A stretch of 54,346 nucleotides of DNA from Cyanobacteria bacterium SZAS LIN-3. Its GTDB lineage: Bacteria; Cyanobacteriota; Vampirovibrionia; Obscuribacterales; Obscuribacteraceae. Where the stretch lies: assembly GCA_018266215.1 (NCBI GenBank), contig JAFEAV010000041.1, positions 1 through 54,346 of the forward strand. Reading direction: 5' to 3'. Both the position numbers and the translations under genes were made by a program. Positions 16,730-26,533 of this stretch are shown here, piece after piece (within the stretch, counting starts at the first letter, position 1; each line of letters opens with the position of its first letter). The notes under the pieces were generated by a model. That model was given only the letters and a program-made list of their open reading frames with translations. It searched no databases and was not told where the DNA came from.

Positions 16730-18931
16730 TCATTGATTGACCTTTATCCCTGGAAAACTCAAGCGATATCGCTTGAGAATTTCAGGAGTGAAGGTGTCGA
16801 CGTGAATCTCCCGCAGGGCTTTGAGTTTGGCAAAAGCAGAGATTGCTGTCGTATCGATATTGCAGCGGTCGGCGCGGAAGACCTCGAGATTTTGCAGGCT
16901 TTTAAGCTGGTCTATGTTGGGGCTTATAAGGTCGGAATCCGAAAAATTCACTTCTCTCAAAGTTCTGATTCTTGCGATTTTTGATAGCTCCAGAGCATTT
17001 AAGGTAAATTTCGGGATTTCCAGGATTTCAATTTTCGACTTTCTGGCCAGTGTGTCGAGCAAGGGTCCGATTGAATGCAGTGAGCCGTCTTTCGTTTCGG
17101 TGCTGAATTGTACGGTCTTCCCGTCGGACATGGTGTGGTCTTCCAGCATTGTTTGGGTGGAATTGCCCTGGTAGCCAAATCTCAGGACTTTGATTGTCGC
17201 TAGGATGCGGCAATTTGCCAGGTCAGTCGGCGTTATGCGCCCGGGATTGGCATTCAATTCCTCCAGGGCGGTGAAGGCCAGGAGCATGGGCAGAATGTCC
17301 GAGGTCGCGCCGTTGCAATCGCGAAGGTCAAGGCGTTTCAGGTCTTTGGCAGCGTGCAAATGGGCCATGGCAATTGGTACGCGCTTGCTCAGCGTCACCG
17401 AAGTGCCGGGCATAGTCACCGAGTAGAGGCCTGCGTGCTGGAAATTATCTAAGAGTTCGGGGCTTTCTATGGCTGTTTCATTGGGGAAGTAATAGAGCTT
17501 GTGGCCCGCGGGAATAGTCTGTTTGCCCTGGCAGATGTACTTTTTGCCTTTGTTGGGATCGGCGTTGTCGAGGACTATTTCGCCTATGCTTTCATCGGCG
17601 GGGAAGTCAAAGAGCACCGGTCTTTTGGCCTGTGCGTAATCGATTTCACCGGTGAAGGGCCTGTTCTCAAATTTGCGCACGCGAAGAGGTTTGACGGAAA
17701 TCGGCTGCGGCGCGTGCGCTTTATCCACCGGGTCCGAGCGGAACAAATCTTTTGGTTCGTCGGTTTTTGGGATCAGTGGCTTGCTCTGCTCGGCTTTTAA
17801 GTGCAGATATAAATATGTTCCGGCTGCGATTGACACTACCAGTAGTGCACCAATTGCAATCAGGGCGGGCGCATTGATCGGCGACTGCGGTTTGTTTGTG
17901 CCGGTGTCCGCCATATCTGCGCTGTTACTTGCCGGCGCAGTAGCGGAGACGGGAGGTCTACTCAGCTCTCTTGTGCGCGCGGCAGCGGGTGACCGCAGTC
18001 GGGCCAGGGTCGTTTCCAGATTCTGGTGCACGGCGTCCATATTCTGCGGGCGGTCCATGGGTGTTTTGGCCAGTAATTCGGCCAGCATCCTGTCGAGATA
18101 AGAGGGGAAGTTGCGCCCGCCGTAAACTGCGTTGAGGGGCGGCGGCATGTTGTTCTGGTGCATCATCATTGTTTCCAGAGCGTTGCGACCCCGGAAAGGT
18201 GGGCTGCCGGTCAGGGCTTCAAACAATGTACACCCCAGTGAATAAATGTCCGAGCGGGCGTCTATTTTGGCCCCTTCGCACTGCTCGGGACTCATATATA
18301 AAGGACTGCCGCAGATTTCGCCGACATTGGTCAGATTTTGCCGGTCCTGATCGGCGGCGCCGGAGAGTTTGGCTATGCCGAAGTCGACGATTTTGATTTT
18401 GCCGCTGTCCGCGCCCGGTGTCTCAAGGATAACGACGTTGGCCGGTTTAATGTCGCGGTGAATGATGCCCTTTTTGTGGGCGTAACTGAGGCCGGCGCTC
18501 ACTTCCAGAAATATTTCAATGGCCCGAATCGGTTCCAGGGGGCCGTTTGTCTCGATTAATTCCGCCAGACTGCGGCCTTTGAGAAGATCCATTACGTAGT
18601 AGGGCAGACGGCCCTGCTCCAGGCCCAGATTGTAAATGCCGACTATGTTGGGGTGATTCATTCTGGCAATGGCCTGGGCTTCGTTTTGGAAGCGGCGCCA
18701 GGCGGTCTCGGTCACTTTGTCGGTGCTCAGGGTCTTGAGGGCATATTCGGTTTGCATGATTGTGTGACGCACACGGTAGACGTTGCCCATTCCGCCTGCG
18801 CCGATAAAGTCCCGCACTTCATAGGTACCGCCGACTATATCCCCGGCCTGAAATTCGCGGGCTCCTGGAGTGCCGCCGATGGTGAGTCGGGTCTTGTCCT
18901 GCTGATTGTTGGGGTCGTCCGGGTTTGCCAT
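16730..18931 (-). CDS. Receptor-type Ser/Thr kinase R6 with LRR ectodomain
   Basis: 733 aa, last gene of the six-kinase operon (14 bp after R5). The PknB-type kinase domain (about 33-310) has GAGGMGNVY, Lys66 in YALKTL, HRD with Asp160 (HRDIKPAN), DFG at 183 and SPE in GSPLYMSPEQ, so it should be active. One transmembrane helix lies at about 354-378. Outside are the shared ectodomain module (about 436-508: VLFDFPADESIG, ICQGKQTIPAGHKL, LLDNFQHAGLYSV) and leucine-rich repeats (LKRLDLRDCNGAT; IEILEIPKFTLNALELSKI; LREVNFSDSDLIS; LEVFRADRCNI). Its module is the most divergent of the five, and its LRR region is the longest. The ligand is unknown. Confidence 0.9.
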   Translation of the reverse strand: MANPDDPNNQQDKTRLTIGGTPGAREFQAGDIVGGTYEVRDFIGAGGMGNVYRVRHTIMQTEYALKTLSTDKVTETAWRRFQNEAQAIARMNHPNIVGIYNLGLEQGRLPYYVMDLLKGRSLAELIETNGPLEPIRAIEIFLEVSAGLSYAHKKGIIHRDIKPANVVILETPGADSGKIKIVDFGIAKLSGAADQDRQNLTNVGEICGSPLYMSPEQCEGAKIDARSDIYSLGCTLFEALTGSPPFRGRNALETMMMHQNNMPPPLNAVYGGRNFPSYLDRMLAELLAKTPMDRPQNMDAVHQNLETTLARLRSPAAARTRELSRPPVSATAPASNSADMADTGTNKPQSPINAPALIAIGALLVVSIAAGTYLYLHLKAEQSKPLIPKTDEPKDLFRSDPVDKAHAPQPISVKPLRVRKFENRPFTGEIDYAQAKRPVLFDFPADESIGEIVLDNADPNKGKKYICQGKQTIPAGHKLYYFPNETAIESPELLDNFQHAGLYSVTMPGTSVTLSKRVPIAMAHLHAAKDLKRLDLRDCNGATSDILPMLLAFTALEELNANPGRITPTDLANCRILATIKVLRFGYQGNSTQTMLEDHTMSDGKTVQFSTETKDGSLHSIGPLLDTLARKSKIEILEIPKFTLNALELSKIARIRTLREVNFSDSDLISPNIDQLKSLQNLEVFRADRCNIDTTAISAFAKLKALREIHVDTFTPEILKRYRLSFPGIKVNQ

Positions 18932-18945
18932 AGTCGATTACTATA

Positions 18946-20949
18946 TTATTTTGTGGGCGCCGAGGGAAGAAAATCTTGCATGGCCCTTTCTTCTTCACTT
19001 GGTTGGGATGGTGTGGCCTTACCGGAAGGGCTGCTTTTGCTATCCAGTAATTGAGTCATTCTGGGATCGGCCTTTGATGTCACTTGAGTCGCCGGACAGT
19101 GAATTAGTCGCAGGTTTTTCAGTTTGGATAAGATTTGCAGATCGCTGTCAGTCAAGCGCGTGCCGGCGCATCTCAGACATTGCAGAGCCGGCATTTCGGC
19201 GATTTCTTTTATCTGCGCCGTGTGGAGCCTGGTGTTTTGAAGGTCCAGGAGGATCAGATTCTTTGAGCCCTTGAGTGCGGCAAGGACTTCGCTGACGTTA
19301 TCGAGTGTGTTGATGGTCAGGTGGCTAAGGCGCTTGAGCAGGGGCGAGGTCGCCAGTCTGTGCATCGTGATGTTGGAGTCCTGCAGTTCAAGCATGTGCA
19401 GGTTGGGGAGTTTTTCCAGATCGTCAACGATGCCGTCGTCGATTTTTGAGCACTCTATCAATGAGACATGGACAAGGCTGGCGATGTGCAAAAAGTGTTT
19501 GAAGGTGCTGTTTTCAAATTTATCCGTTTCTGCTGCGGATGGCCCGGAGGCATCAACGTGCACGGCAAATAGATCGCCTGAGCGGAATCGATCAATGTAT
19601 TCGGGATGTTCCAGCACCACCACGCCGGGAAAATAGACACAGGAGCCCAGAAGCATCGGCTTGGTTTTGCCCTGGCAGGGATAGGTCTGTCTAAGTGAAG
19701 TCAGTGAGGCCATGAGGCCCAGATTGACGTCCTCGGGGAAGTTAAACTGGATGGTTGGCCTGCCTCCGGGGGCATTCATATCGATGGTTGAATAGGGCGT
19801 CTTATCTCGCGCGCTGGCCGGCGTTTTTGCGGATCGGGTGTCGTCCACAGGAGCGGCTTTGATGATAGCTGGCGCACCGCCGGCGGTGGCCAAGCTTGTT
19901 GCTGTTGGAGATGGCTTCTTTGATTGCAGGACAATGGCTATCGTCGCCAGGACGGCGGTTAGAAGCAGGCCTCCAGCGACTGCCGGTATTTTGCGAGACT
20001 GGTGGGCCTTCTGGCTGGGCTTCGTACCATGCTGCAAAATAGCGTTCAGATCCTGGGCCAGGCTTTCCGTCGTCTGGTAGCGGTCCATCGGTGCTTTGGC
20101 CATTGCTTTTGCCAGGGCCGATTCCAGGGCCGGTGGAAAGGAGCGGCCACAGGCGGCCTTGAGTGTGGGTGCCGGGGCGGTGCCATGCAGCAGCATTGTT
20201 TCCATGGCATTGCGGCCCTTAAACGGAGGGCTGCTGGTCAGCGCTTCAAAGAGAGTACAGCCTAGCGAATAGGTGTCGGAGCGGGCGTCTATTTTGCCGG
20301 CCTGACACTGTTCCGGGCTCATGTAAAAGGGACTGCCGCAGATTTCACCAATTCCGGTCAGTTGCTGATTGGCCAGTTCTTTTGTATGCGAAAGTTTGGC
20401 GATACCGAAGTCGACAATCTTTACGGTGGCGCCGGCGGCGTCCGCTTTGTCTAAAACAAATATGTTACCCGGTTTGATATCGCGGTGGACAATACCTTTT
20501 TTATGCGCAAAGCCGATGCCGGCGCAGACTTCGATAAAGATTTTGAGCGCTTCATCCGTTTCCAGATGGGATTTCATTTGCAGCACTTCCAGCAATGTCT
20601 TGCCGGTCAAAATGTCCATAACGTAGTAAGGCACCCTGTTGTCGTGCAGACCCAGGTTGTAGATGCCGACGATATTGGGGTGATTGAGTCTGGCGATGGC
20701 CTGCGCTTCCACCTGGAAGCGCCTCCAGGCGACGTCGGTTACTTGATCGGCGCTCAGTGTTTTGAGGGCATATTCGGTTTGCAAAATTTTGTGGCGTACT
20801 TTATAGACGTTGCCCATGCCGCCCGCACCGATAAATGAGAGCACTTCATAGTCGCCGCCGATGATATCACCGGCGGTGAATTCTCGGCCGCCGGATGCGG
20901 CCGCGCCGCTATATTGCGTGCGGTCCTGATCGCCGGTGGAATCGCTCAT
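18946..20949 (-). CDS. Receptor-type Ser/Thr kinase R5 with LRR ectodomain
   Basis: 667 aa. Its ATG overlaps the stop of R4 by 4 bases (ATGA). Kinase domain about 31-305, with GAGGMGNVYKV, Lys63, HRDIKPGN (Asp157), DFGIAKL (Asp180) and GSPFYMSPEQ. The transmembrane helix is at about 321-342 (AGGLLLTAVLATIAIVL). The outer part has the shared module (about 396-465: IQFNFPEDVNLG, PCQGK, YIDRFRSGDLFAV) and then LRRs (LVHVSLIECSKIDDGIV; LHMLELQDSNITMHRL; LILLDLQNTRLHTAQI; LQCLRCAGTRLTDSDL; LRLIHCPATQV). A short Ser/Pro-rich tail follows the last repeat. The inner face phosphorylates unknown targets; sensing is inferred from the architecture. Confidence 0.9.
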   Translation of the reverse strand: MSDSTGDQDRTQYSGAAASGGREFTAGDIIGGDYEVLSFIGAGGMGNVYKVRHKILQTEYALKTLSADQVTDVAWRRFQVEAQAIARLNHPNIVGIYNLGLHDNRVPYYVMDILTGKTLLEVLQMKSHLETDEALKIFIEVCAGIGFAHKKGIVHRDIKPGNIFVLDKADAAGATVKIVDFGIAKLSHTKELANQQLTGIGEICGSPFYMSPEQCQAGKIDARSDTYSLGCTLFEALTSSPPFKGRNAMETMLLHGTAPAPTLKAACGRSFPPALESALAKAMAKAPMDRYQTTESLAQDLNAILQHGTKPSQKAHQSRKIPAVAGGLLLTAVLATIAIVLQSKKPSPTATSLATAGGAPAIIKAAPVDDTRSAKTPASARDKTPYSTIDMNAPGGRPTIQFNFPEDVNLGLMASLTSLRQTYPCQGKTKPMLLGSCVYFPGVVVLEHPEYIDRFRSGDLFAVHVDASGPSAAETDKFENSTFKHFLHIASLVHVSLIECSKIDDGIVDDLEKLPNLHMLELQDSNITMHRLATSPLLKRLSHLTINTLDNVSEVLAALKGSKNLILLDLQNTRLHTAQIKEIAEMPALQCLRCAGTRLTDSDLQILSKLKNLRLIHCPATQVTSKADPRMTQLLDSKSSPSGKATPSQPSEEERAMQDFLPSAPTK

Positions 20950-23006
20950 TCCTTATTTACCCTGATACCCTTGAGGTTGGACTTCAGAGCATTGTATTCA
21001 GCGGCCCCCATGCCCTCATCGTTGATGCGCAAAAATTTATCCTTTCCGGTCATTATGGCCATGATTACAGGCGCTGACCTGGACGTGATGCGCGCACCGT
21101 CTATCTCCAGGGCCCGAATGTTGCGAAGCTTGCCCAGTTGCGCCAGGTCCTCGTCATTCAGGCGGCTGGAGTTTGCTTTCAGTACTTTCAAATTAGTGAA
21201 GGTGCCGATATAGCGATAGTCAGTGGTTGTCAGCTTCAGCCCTGACACGTCCAGTATTTCCAGGTTGGGTGTGCCGGCCATGGCGGCAAAAAGCGGGGTC
21301 AGGCTGTCATTTGTTTCTATTGCCAGTTCTCTCAGGCGGCGCACCAGTGGTGATCTGGACAGGGCCAGTACGGTCAATTTTTTGTCTTCACGCAGAGTCA
21401 AACCCTTTAGATCGGGCATTGAGTTCAGGTCCGGTATTATCTGGTCGTCGATTTTATCGCAGAGCAAAAGGCGCAGCCAGATAATGTTTTTCAGTCTGGC
21501 TATGTGCTTGACGGTTTCGTTTGTGAAGAAGTCTGATTCCAGTTCGGAGTTTAGCTCAACGGCTTGCAGGTCACCTGGTCTGAATCGGTCCAGAAATTGC
21601 GGATAGAGTGCTATTTGTTTGCCCGGCACCAGGAGGATTTCCATACCGTGCGGAATTTCCACAGTGCCGCGGCAGGGGAATGCCCTCTTGCGGTCGTAGA
21701 AGAGGCAGAGATAGCCCAGGGGACGGTCTTTGGGAAATTCAAAATGAATCATTTCCGGACCGCCCCTGGGCATGACTATGCTCGAATAAGGCTTTGTCTC
21801 ATTTAGCTCTTCCGCCGAAGGGGGCGGCAGATCCTCGTCGGTAAAAGCTCGGCTGTTATTCATATCCGATGCCAGTTTGGTGGCGGTGGCGCTGGCCATT
21901 GCCGGTGATTTCGGTATCACGTCCTGATTTTGCCCGCGTCCGTTGACATAAAAGATGGCTGCGGCCGTGCCCATTAAGAGGATGACTACGGAAGCCATTA
22001 TTGCCAGAGGGCTCGCTTGCAAGCCGGTTTTTGCCGATTGCGGCTTGCTGGGCGTCAATTCCGCCTGAAGGATAGTACTGAGATCCTGCTGCAATTTTTC
22101 CATGTTCGGGTAGCGATCCATGGGTGCCTTGGCCAGTGTAATGGCCACAATTTCTTCCAGTGCGGCGGGAAATGTTTGCTCCTGCACCGATTCGTTCAAT
22201 GTCGGCGGCTGATTGGAATGGTGCATGATTATGGTTTCGGTGACATTGCGACCTTTGAAAGGCGGGCTGCCTGTCAGGGTCTCAAACAATGTGCAGCCGA
22301 GCGAGTATATGTCGGAGCGGGCATCGACTTTGCCTCCCTGACTCTGTTCCGGGCTCATATAAAAGGGACTGCCGCAGATTTCTCCCACTCCGGTCAGTTG
22401 TTGATTGGCCAGGTCTTTCGTATGGGAAAGTTTGGCGATGCCGAAATCTACGATTTTGATTTTCGCGCCTGTGGCGTCTGGGTTTTTTAACACGACTATA
22501 TTGCCCGGCTTGATATCGCGGTGCACGATGCCTTTTTTGTGAGCATAACCTATGCCGGCACAGGCCTCGATGAAAATCGGCAGTGCTTCTACCACGGGCA
22601 GTTGATGCCTCGCCTGTAAGATGTCCGCCAGCGTGGAACCGGACAATAGATCCATTACGTAATATGGCACCGTTTTGTTGTGCAGGCCGAGATTGTAGAT
22701 GGCCACTACATTTGGATGATTCATGCGGGCGATGGCCTGGGCCTCATTTTGGAAGCGGCGCCAGGCCACCTCGGTGACCTGATCTGCGCGCAGTGTCTTG
22801 AGGGCGTACTCGGTGTTCATTATGCGATGGCGCACACGATAGACACTGCCCATCCCGCCTGCGCCGATAAAGGAGAGCACTTCATAGTCACCGTCTATGA
22901 TGTCACCGGCGGCAAAGTCGGAGGCATTTCCTTCTGAAAGACCTTGCATCCCCTCTCTGGTCAGCCGAGTGCGTTCAAAATTTTCGTCCTCTTCGCCGCT
23001 GTTCAT
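20946..23006 (-). CDS. Receptor-type Ser/Thr kinase R4 with LRR ectodomain
   Basis: 686 aa, starting 2 bp after the stop of R3. Kinase domain about 38-315: GAGGMGSVYRV, Lys70, HRDIKPGN (Asp164), DFGIAKL (Asp187), GSPFYMSPEQ. Transmembrane helix about 333-354 (LAIMASVVILLMGTAAAIF). Shared module about 416-485 (MIHFEFPKDRPLGYL, PCRGTVEIPHGMEIL, FLDRFRPGDLQAV), then LRRs (IIWLRLLLCDKIDDQII; LKGLTLREDKKLTVL; LEILDVSGLKLTTTD; LKVLKANSSRLNDEDL; IRALEIDGARI). Its kinase domain is particularly close to R5 (same SHTK.LANQQLTG stretch after DFG), pointing to a recent duplication within the operon. Confidence 0.9.
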   Translation of the reverse strand: MNSGEEDENFERTRLTREGMQGLSEGNASDFAAGDIIDGDYEVLSFIGAGGMGSVYRVRHRIMNTEYALKTLRADQVTEVAWRRFQNEAQAIARMNHPNVVAIYNLGLHNKTVPYYVMDLLSGSTLADILQARHQLPVVEALPIFIEACAGIGYAHKKGIVHRDIKPGNIVVLKNPDATGAKIKIVDFGIAKLSHTKDLANQQLTGVGEICGSPFYMSPEQSQGGKVDARSDIYSLGCTLFETLTGSPPFKGRNVTETIIMHHSNQPPTLNESVQEQTFPAALEEIVAITLAKAPMDRYPNMEKLQQDLSTILQAELTPSKPQSAKTGLQASPLAIMASVVILLMGTAAAIFYVNGRGQNQDVIPKSPAMASATATKLASDMNNSRAFTDEDLPPPSAEELNETKPYSSIVMPRGGPEMIHFEFPKDRPLGYLCLFYDRKRAFPCRGTVEIPHGMEILLVPGKQIALYPQFLDRFRPGDLQAVELNSELESDFFTNETVKHIARLKNIIWLRLLLCDKIDDQIIPDLNSMPDLKGLTLREDKKLTVLALSRSPLVRRLRELAIETNDSLTPLFAAMAGTPNLEILDVSGLKLTTTDYRYIGTFTNLKVLKANSSRLNDEDLAQLGKLRNIRALEIDGARITSRSAPVIMAIMTGKDKFLRINDEGMGAAEYNALKSNLKGIRVNKE

Positions 23007-23008
23007 TC

Positions 23009-25192
23009 TCAGTCTTCTCTTGCTTTTTCAAAGCGCTGAAATTTCATCCAGTTCAGATCGGCCATCAATCTGGCGTCGGACATGGGAGCGGCGGCATTTA
23101 CATCGATGGTCATGAACTCTACATTCTTGAGTTTTTTCAAACTGGAGAGCATCAAGGCGTCGATCTTTTGTTCGGTAAAAAATATAGCTTTAAGTTTTGG
23201 CATACTGGCCAATAGCTTGATGTCGGCTGAGGATATCTCGGAGCCTTCCAGCACCAGTTTTACTAAATTGGGCAGGCTGGCGATATATTCAAATCCCTTG
23301 CGGCCGACCGTTGAGCGTGTCAGCACCAGGGTTTTCACAACCGGCGAACCCTTGATCAATTTGAGGTAGGGATCGGCGTCTTTCTGGTATGAAAAACCTA
23401 CCTCCGGGACTTTGCTTAGCAGAGACAGGTGTGACAGTTGTTCGGGGCTGAAGCTCTCGTCATCAAATTGCAGGGTGTTGAGGGAGGGCATATCGGCGAT
23501 GTATTTGAAGCAGTCTACTGTTAATTTGGGGCAGTGGCCAAACTGAAGCTTACTGACGCCGGGTATGGTGTGCGTCACCTTCAGCAGATCGTTGCTGGCG
23601 CTGTTGCCTGATATGTGCAGGCCTTTGAGGTCGCCTTTGCGGAATCGTTTGACGTACTGGGGGTATTTGAGCAGGACCGGATCCGGAGTAAACGATAAGA
23701 CGTCTTTGTCCAGATAATACTTCGTGCCCACGGCCGCAGGCGCGAAAGTGTTATAGGTGCTTCTGATATCGCCGATGGTGATATCGCTGGGAAAATTAAA
23801 TATCCTTGAGGGGCGATCGGCGTGAAGTCCCAGGTGTGAATAGGGCGTTGTCTCTTTCAGGCTGACGCTGGGCGGTGTTTTGTTTCTGTCGTTATCCTCT
23901 ATGACGTTCTCCGCGTCGTTCAGTTCGGTCGGGCCGGACTTGCACAGTGCCTCAAATTGCTGCGGCTTAGCTGCTGGTGCCGGTGCCGCTGTCACAGTCT
24001 TATGCGATGTCGTTTGATTTTTCCAGTATAAAAATCCGCCCACTCCGCCGCCTGTGGCGATAATCGCCACTGCCACAAGGGCAATTAAGGGCTTGTTTAA
24101 ACCACCGCCGGAGTCATCGCTGTCTTCTTCCGGCTGGTAAAGGCGTTCCCGGGCGCGGAATTTGCCGGTGGCGTCTTTCTCTGCTCCCGCTCTCTGCATC
24201 TGTGCGGCGTAAGGATTTATGGCTGTGTTTACGGCCGTTTGCTCGCCGGCCAGCACCGCTGAAAGGTCCTGGGCTACCTGTTCCATGCTCTGATATCGAT
24301 CCATGGGTTCTTTGGCCAGCAAAGTGGCCATTATCCCTTCCAGAGATTCGGGGAATTCCTTGCCGCCGGAGGCGATTTTGAGGGAAGGCGGTTTGGTCGT
24401 CTGGTGCATCATCATCGTATCGACGGCACTGCGGCCCCGCAGCGGCGGCGCGCCGGTCAGTGCTTCAAAGAGTGTGCAGCCCAGTGAATAAATGTCGGAC
24501 CTGGCGTCGATGCGCTGGCCCACGGTTTGTTCTGGACTCATGTAATAGGGACTGCCGCAAACTTCGCCGGCACTGGTCAGAAACTGGTTTTGCGGGTCCT
24601 TGATGCCGGATAGTTTGGCGATGCCGAAGTCTACGATTTTTGCTTTGCAGTTGGGTGCGGGCTTATTGAGCAGCACTATATTTGGTGGCTTGATGTCGCG
24701 GTGCACAATGCCCTTTTTGTGGGCATAGCCGAAGCCCCCGCACAGCTCTACAAACAGAGTCAATGCTTCTTTTACCGGCATGGGGCCGCGGTCTCGCAGC
24801 AGGTCATTGAGGGTGTCGCCCTCCAGGATGTCCATGACGTAGTAGGGCAGTCGTCCTTCATGCAGGCCCAGATTGTAGATGCCGACGATGTTTGGATGGC
24901 TCATTCTGGCGATGGCCTGTGCTTCGTTCTGGAAGCGCCTCCAGGCCACTTCGGTGACTTTGTCGGCGCTCAAAGTTTTGAGCGCGTAGTCACTGTTCAT
25001 CATCGTGTGGCGCACGCGGTAAACGTTGCCCATGCCGCCGGCGCCTATCCATTTGAGCACTTCATAGTCGCCGTCGATTATGTCGCCGACCCGGAATTCA
25101 CCGGCCATTGGAGTGCCGCCGGCCGTGAGTTGTGTCCGCGCTTGCGGGTCAAAATTTTCTTCCGGACGTTTGTTTGGCTCTTGTGATTGCAT
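23009..25192 (-). CDS. Receptor-type Ser/Thr kinase R3 with LRR ectodomain
   Basis: 727 aa, 6 bp after the stop of R2. Kinase domain about 41-315: GAGGMGNVYRV, Lys72, HRDIKPPN (Asp166), DFGIAKL (Asp188), GSPYYMSPEQ. An acidic juxtamembrane stretch (PEEDSDDSGG) precedes the transmembrane helix at about 366-390. The shared module lies at about 459-528 (RIFNFPSDITIGDI, VGTKYYLDKDVL, YVKRFRKGDLKGL); it lacks the Cys seen in R4, R5 and R6. LRRs follow (VSKLQFGHCPKLTVDCF; LNTLQFDDESFSPEQL; VKTLVLTRSTVGRKGF; LVKLVLEGSEISSADI; LKAIFFTEQKIDALM). Catalytically complete. The ligand and substrates are unknown. Confidence 0.9.
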   Translation of the reverse strand: MQSQEPNKRPEENFDPQARTQLTAGGTPMAGEFRVGDIIDGDYEVLKWIGAGGMGNVYRVRHTMMNSDYALKTLSADKVTEVAWRRFQNEAQAIARMSHPNIVGIYNLGLHEGRLPYYVMDILEGDTLNDLLRDRGPMPVKEALTLFVELCGGFGYAHKKGIVHRDIKPPNIVLLNKPAPNCKAKIVDFGIAKLSGIKDPQNQFLTSAGEVCGSPYYMSPEQTVGQRIDARSDIYSLGCTLFEALTGAPPLRGRSAVDTMMMHQTTKPPSLKIASGGKEFPESLEGIMATLLAKEPMDRYQSMEQVAQDLSAVLAGEQTAVNTAINPYAAQMQRAGAEKDATGKFRARERLYQPEEDSDDSGGGLNKPLIALVAVAIIATGGGVGGFLYWKNQTTSHKTVTAAPAPAAKPQQFEALCKSGPTELNDAENVIEDNDRNKTPPSVSLKETTPYSHLGLHADRPSRIFNFPSDITIGDIRSTYNTFAPAAVGTKYYLDKDVLSFTPDPVLLKYPQYVKRFRKGDLKGLHISGNSASNDLLKVTHTIPGVSKLQFGHCPKLTVDCFKYIADMPSLNTLQFDDESFSPEQLSHLSLLSKVPEVGFSYQKDADPYLKLIKGSPVVKTLVLTRSTVGRKGFEYIASLPNLVKLVLEGSEISSADIKLLASMPKLKAIFFTEQKIDALMLSSLKKLKNVEFMTIDVNAAAPMSDARLMADLNWMKFQRFEKARED

Positions 25193-25198
25193 GAGGCG

Positions 25199-26533
25199 TC
25201 AGGCTTTGCCTACCGGTGTAGCGTTCGGCGGCGCTCCTGTATCTCGTTGCAGTGATACGGGTGAGGATGGTCTCGAAGCCGGCTTGGACTGGATCCAGTA
25301 ATATCCCATCGCCGCCATCAGTACGGTTAAAACGACAAAGACACCGATCATCAGCCGCAGGAAATAGGGAGGCATGGAGGTCTGGAATTCGGACTCGTAT
25401 TCCTCATCTTCTTCGTGGTCGGCCTGACTGGCTCTGTTGTTTCGTCGACTCGGGCGGTGGTCGCGCTGCTGCTCGTGGAAGCCTGATTCTTCCAGAAGCA
25501 AGGCCCCGCCGCGATCGTAATTGTCGCTTGCCGCTGACCGCGGCGCGCTCGCCTGCGGCGGCGCTTGCCTCTGTGGTTGTGCTTGTTGGCCGCTCAAGGG
25601 CAGGTCTTTGCCGTCCAAAACCGCCTGCAAATCCTGAGCCGCTTCTTCCATGGTCTGATAGCGCTGATCGGGGCGTTTGGCCAGCATCTTCTGCAAAATG
25701 CGTTCCAGCATTGGAGGGAAGGGTTTGCCGCCGGGGGATTGCAGCGGAGGCGGCGGTGCGCTCTGATGTTTGAGCATCGTGTCGACGACATTGCGACCGC
25801 GGAAAGGTGGCGCACCGGTGAGGATCTCGTAGAGTGTGCAGCCGATGGAATAAATATCCGAGCGCGCATCGACGGCCCCGGCTTCGCATTGCTCTGGACT
25901 CATGTAATAGGGGCTGCCGCAGACTTCGCCGATATTGGTCAGTTGCTGGTTGCCGCCGTCATCAGAGAGTTTGACTATGCCGAAGTCGACGATTTTAACT
26001 TTGCTGCCGGCCTGAGGTGTGTCCAGGACCACGACATTTGGCGGCTTGAGATCCCGGTGGATTACCCCTTTTTTGTGAGCGTAGCCCATGCCGTTGCAGA
26101 CTTCGATAAAAATCGGCAGTGCTTCTTCTACGGGCAGGGGGCCGCGCTGGGCGATAATCTCCAGCAAGGTTTTGCCCTGCAACTGGGCCATGACATAGTA
26201 TGGGACCTTACCATCGTGCAGGCCAAAATTGTAGATGGCCACTATGTTTTGATGATTCATGCGGCCGATGGCCTGGGCTTCTTTTTGAAATCTTTTCCAG
26301 GAGACATCAGTTATGGCGTCGGCGCGCAATGTCTTGAGAGCGTACTCTTCCATCATGATGTTGTGGCGCGCCCGGTAGATGTTGCCCATGCCGCCCTGAC
26401 CGAGCAAGTCGATGATTTCGTAGGCGCCGCCAATGACGTCACCGGCCTTGAATTCATAAGCAAGGTCGGACTGGGCCGGGGCAAATGCTAATTTGTCCGG
26501 CTTGCGTTGGTTGGTGGTCGGTCCTTCGCTCAT
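25199..26533 (-). CDS. Membrane Ser/Thr kinase R2 without ectodomain
   Basis: 444 aa from ATG 26533, which overlaps the TGA of R1 (ATGA). The open frame continues 45 codons upstream into R1, but that extension reads through the other gene and is not adopted. Kinase domain about 35-305: GQGGMGNIYRA, Lys67, HRDLKPPN, DFGIVKL, GSPYYMSPEQ, all intact. A Gln/Pro-rich and acidic linker follows (about 315-387), then one helix (FLRLMIGVFVVLTVLMAAMGYYW) and only about 30 outer residues, Ser/Pro-rich. It has neither the shared module nor LRRs. In the middle of five receptor-like paralogues it could be a partner or signal amplifier. That role is a guess. Confidence 0.9.
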   Translation of the reverse strand: MSEGPTTNQRKPDKLAFAPAQSDLAYEFKAGDVIGGAYEIIDLLGQGGMGNIYRARHNIMMEEYALKTLRADAITDVSWKRFQKEAQAIGRMNHQNIVAIYNFGLHDGKVPYYVMAQLQGKTLLEIIAQRGPLPVEEALPIFIEVCNGMGYAHKKGVIHRDLKPPNVVVLDTPQAGSKVKIVDFGIVKLSDDGGNQQLTNIGEVCGSPYYMSPEQCEAGAVDARSDIYSIGCTLYEILTGAPPFRGRNVVDTMLKHQSAPPPPLQSPGGKPFPPMLERILQKMLAKRPDQRYQTMEEAAQDLQAVLDGKDLPLSGQQAQPQRQAPPQASAPRSAASDNYDRGGALLLEESGFHEQQRDHRPSRRNNRASQADHEEDEEYESEFQTSMPPYFLRLMIGVFVVLTVLMAAMGYYWIQSKPASRPSSPVSLQRDTGAPPNATPVGKA

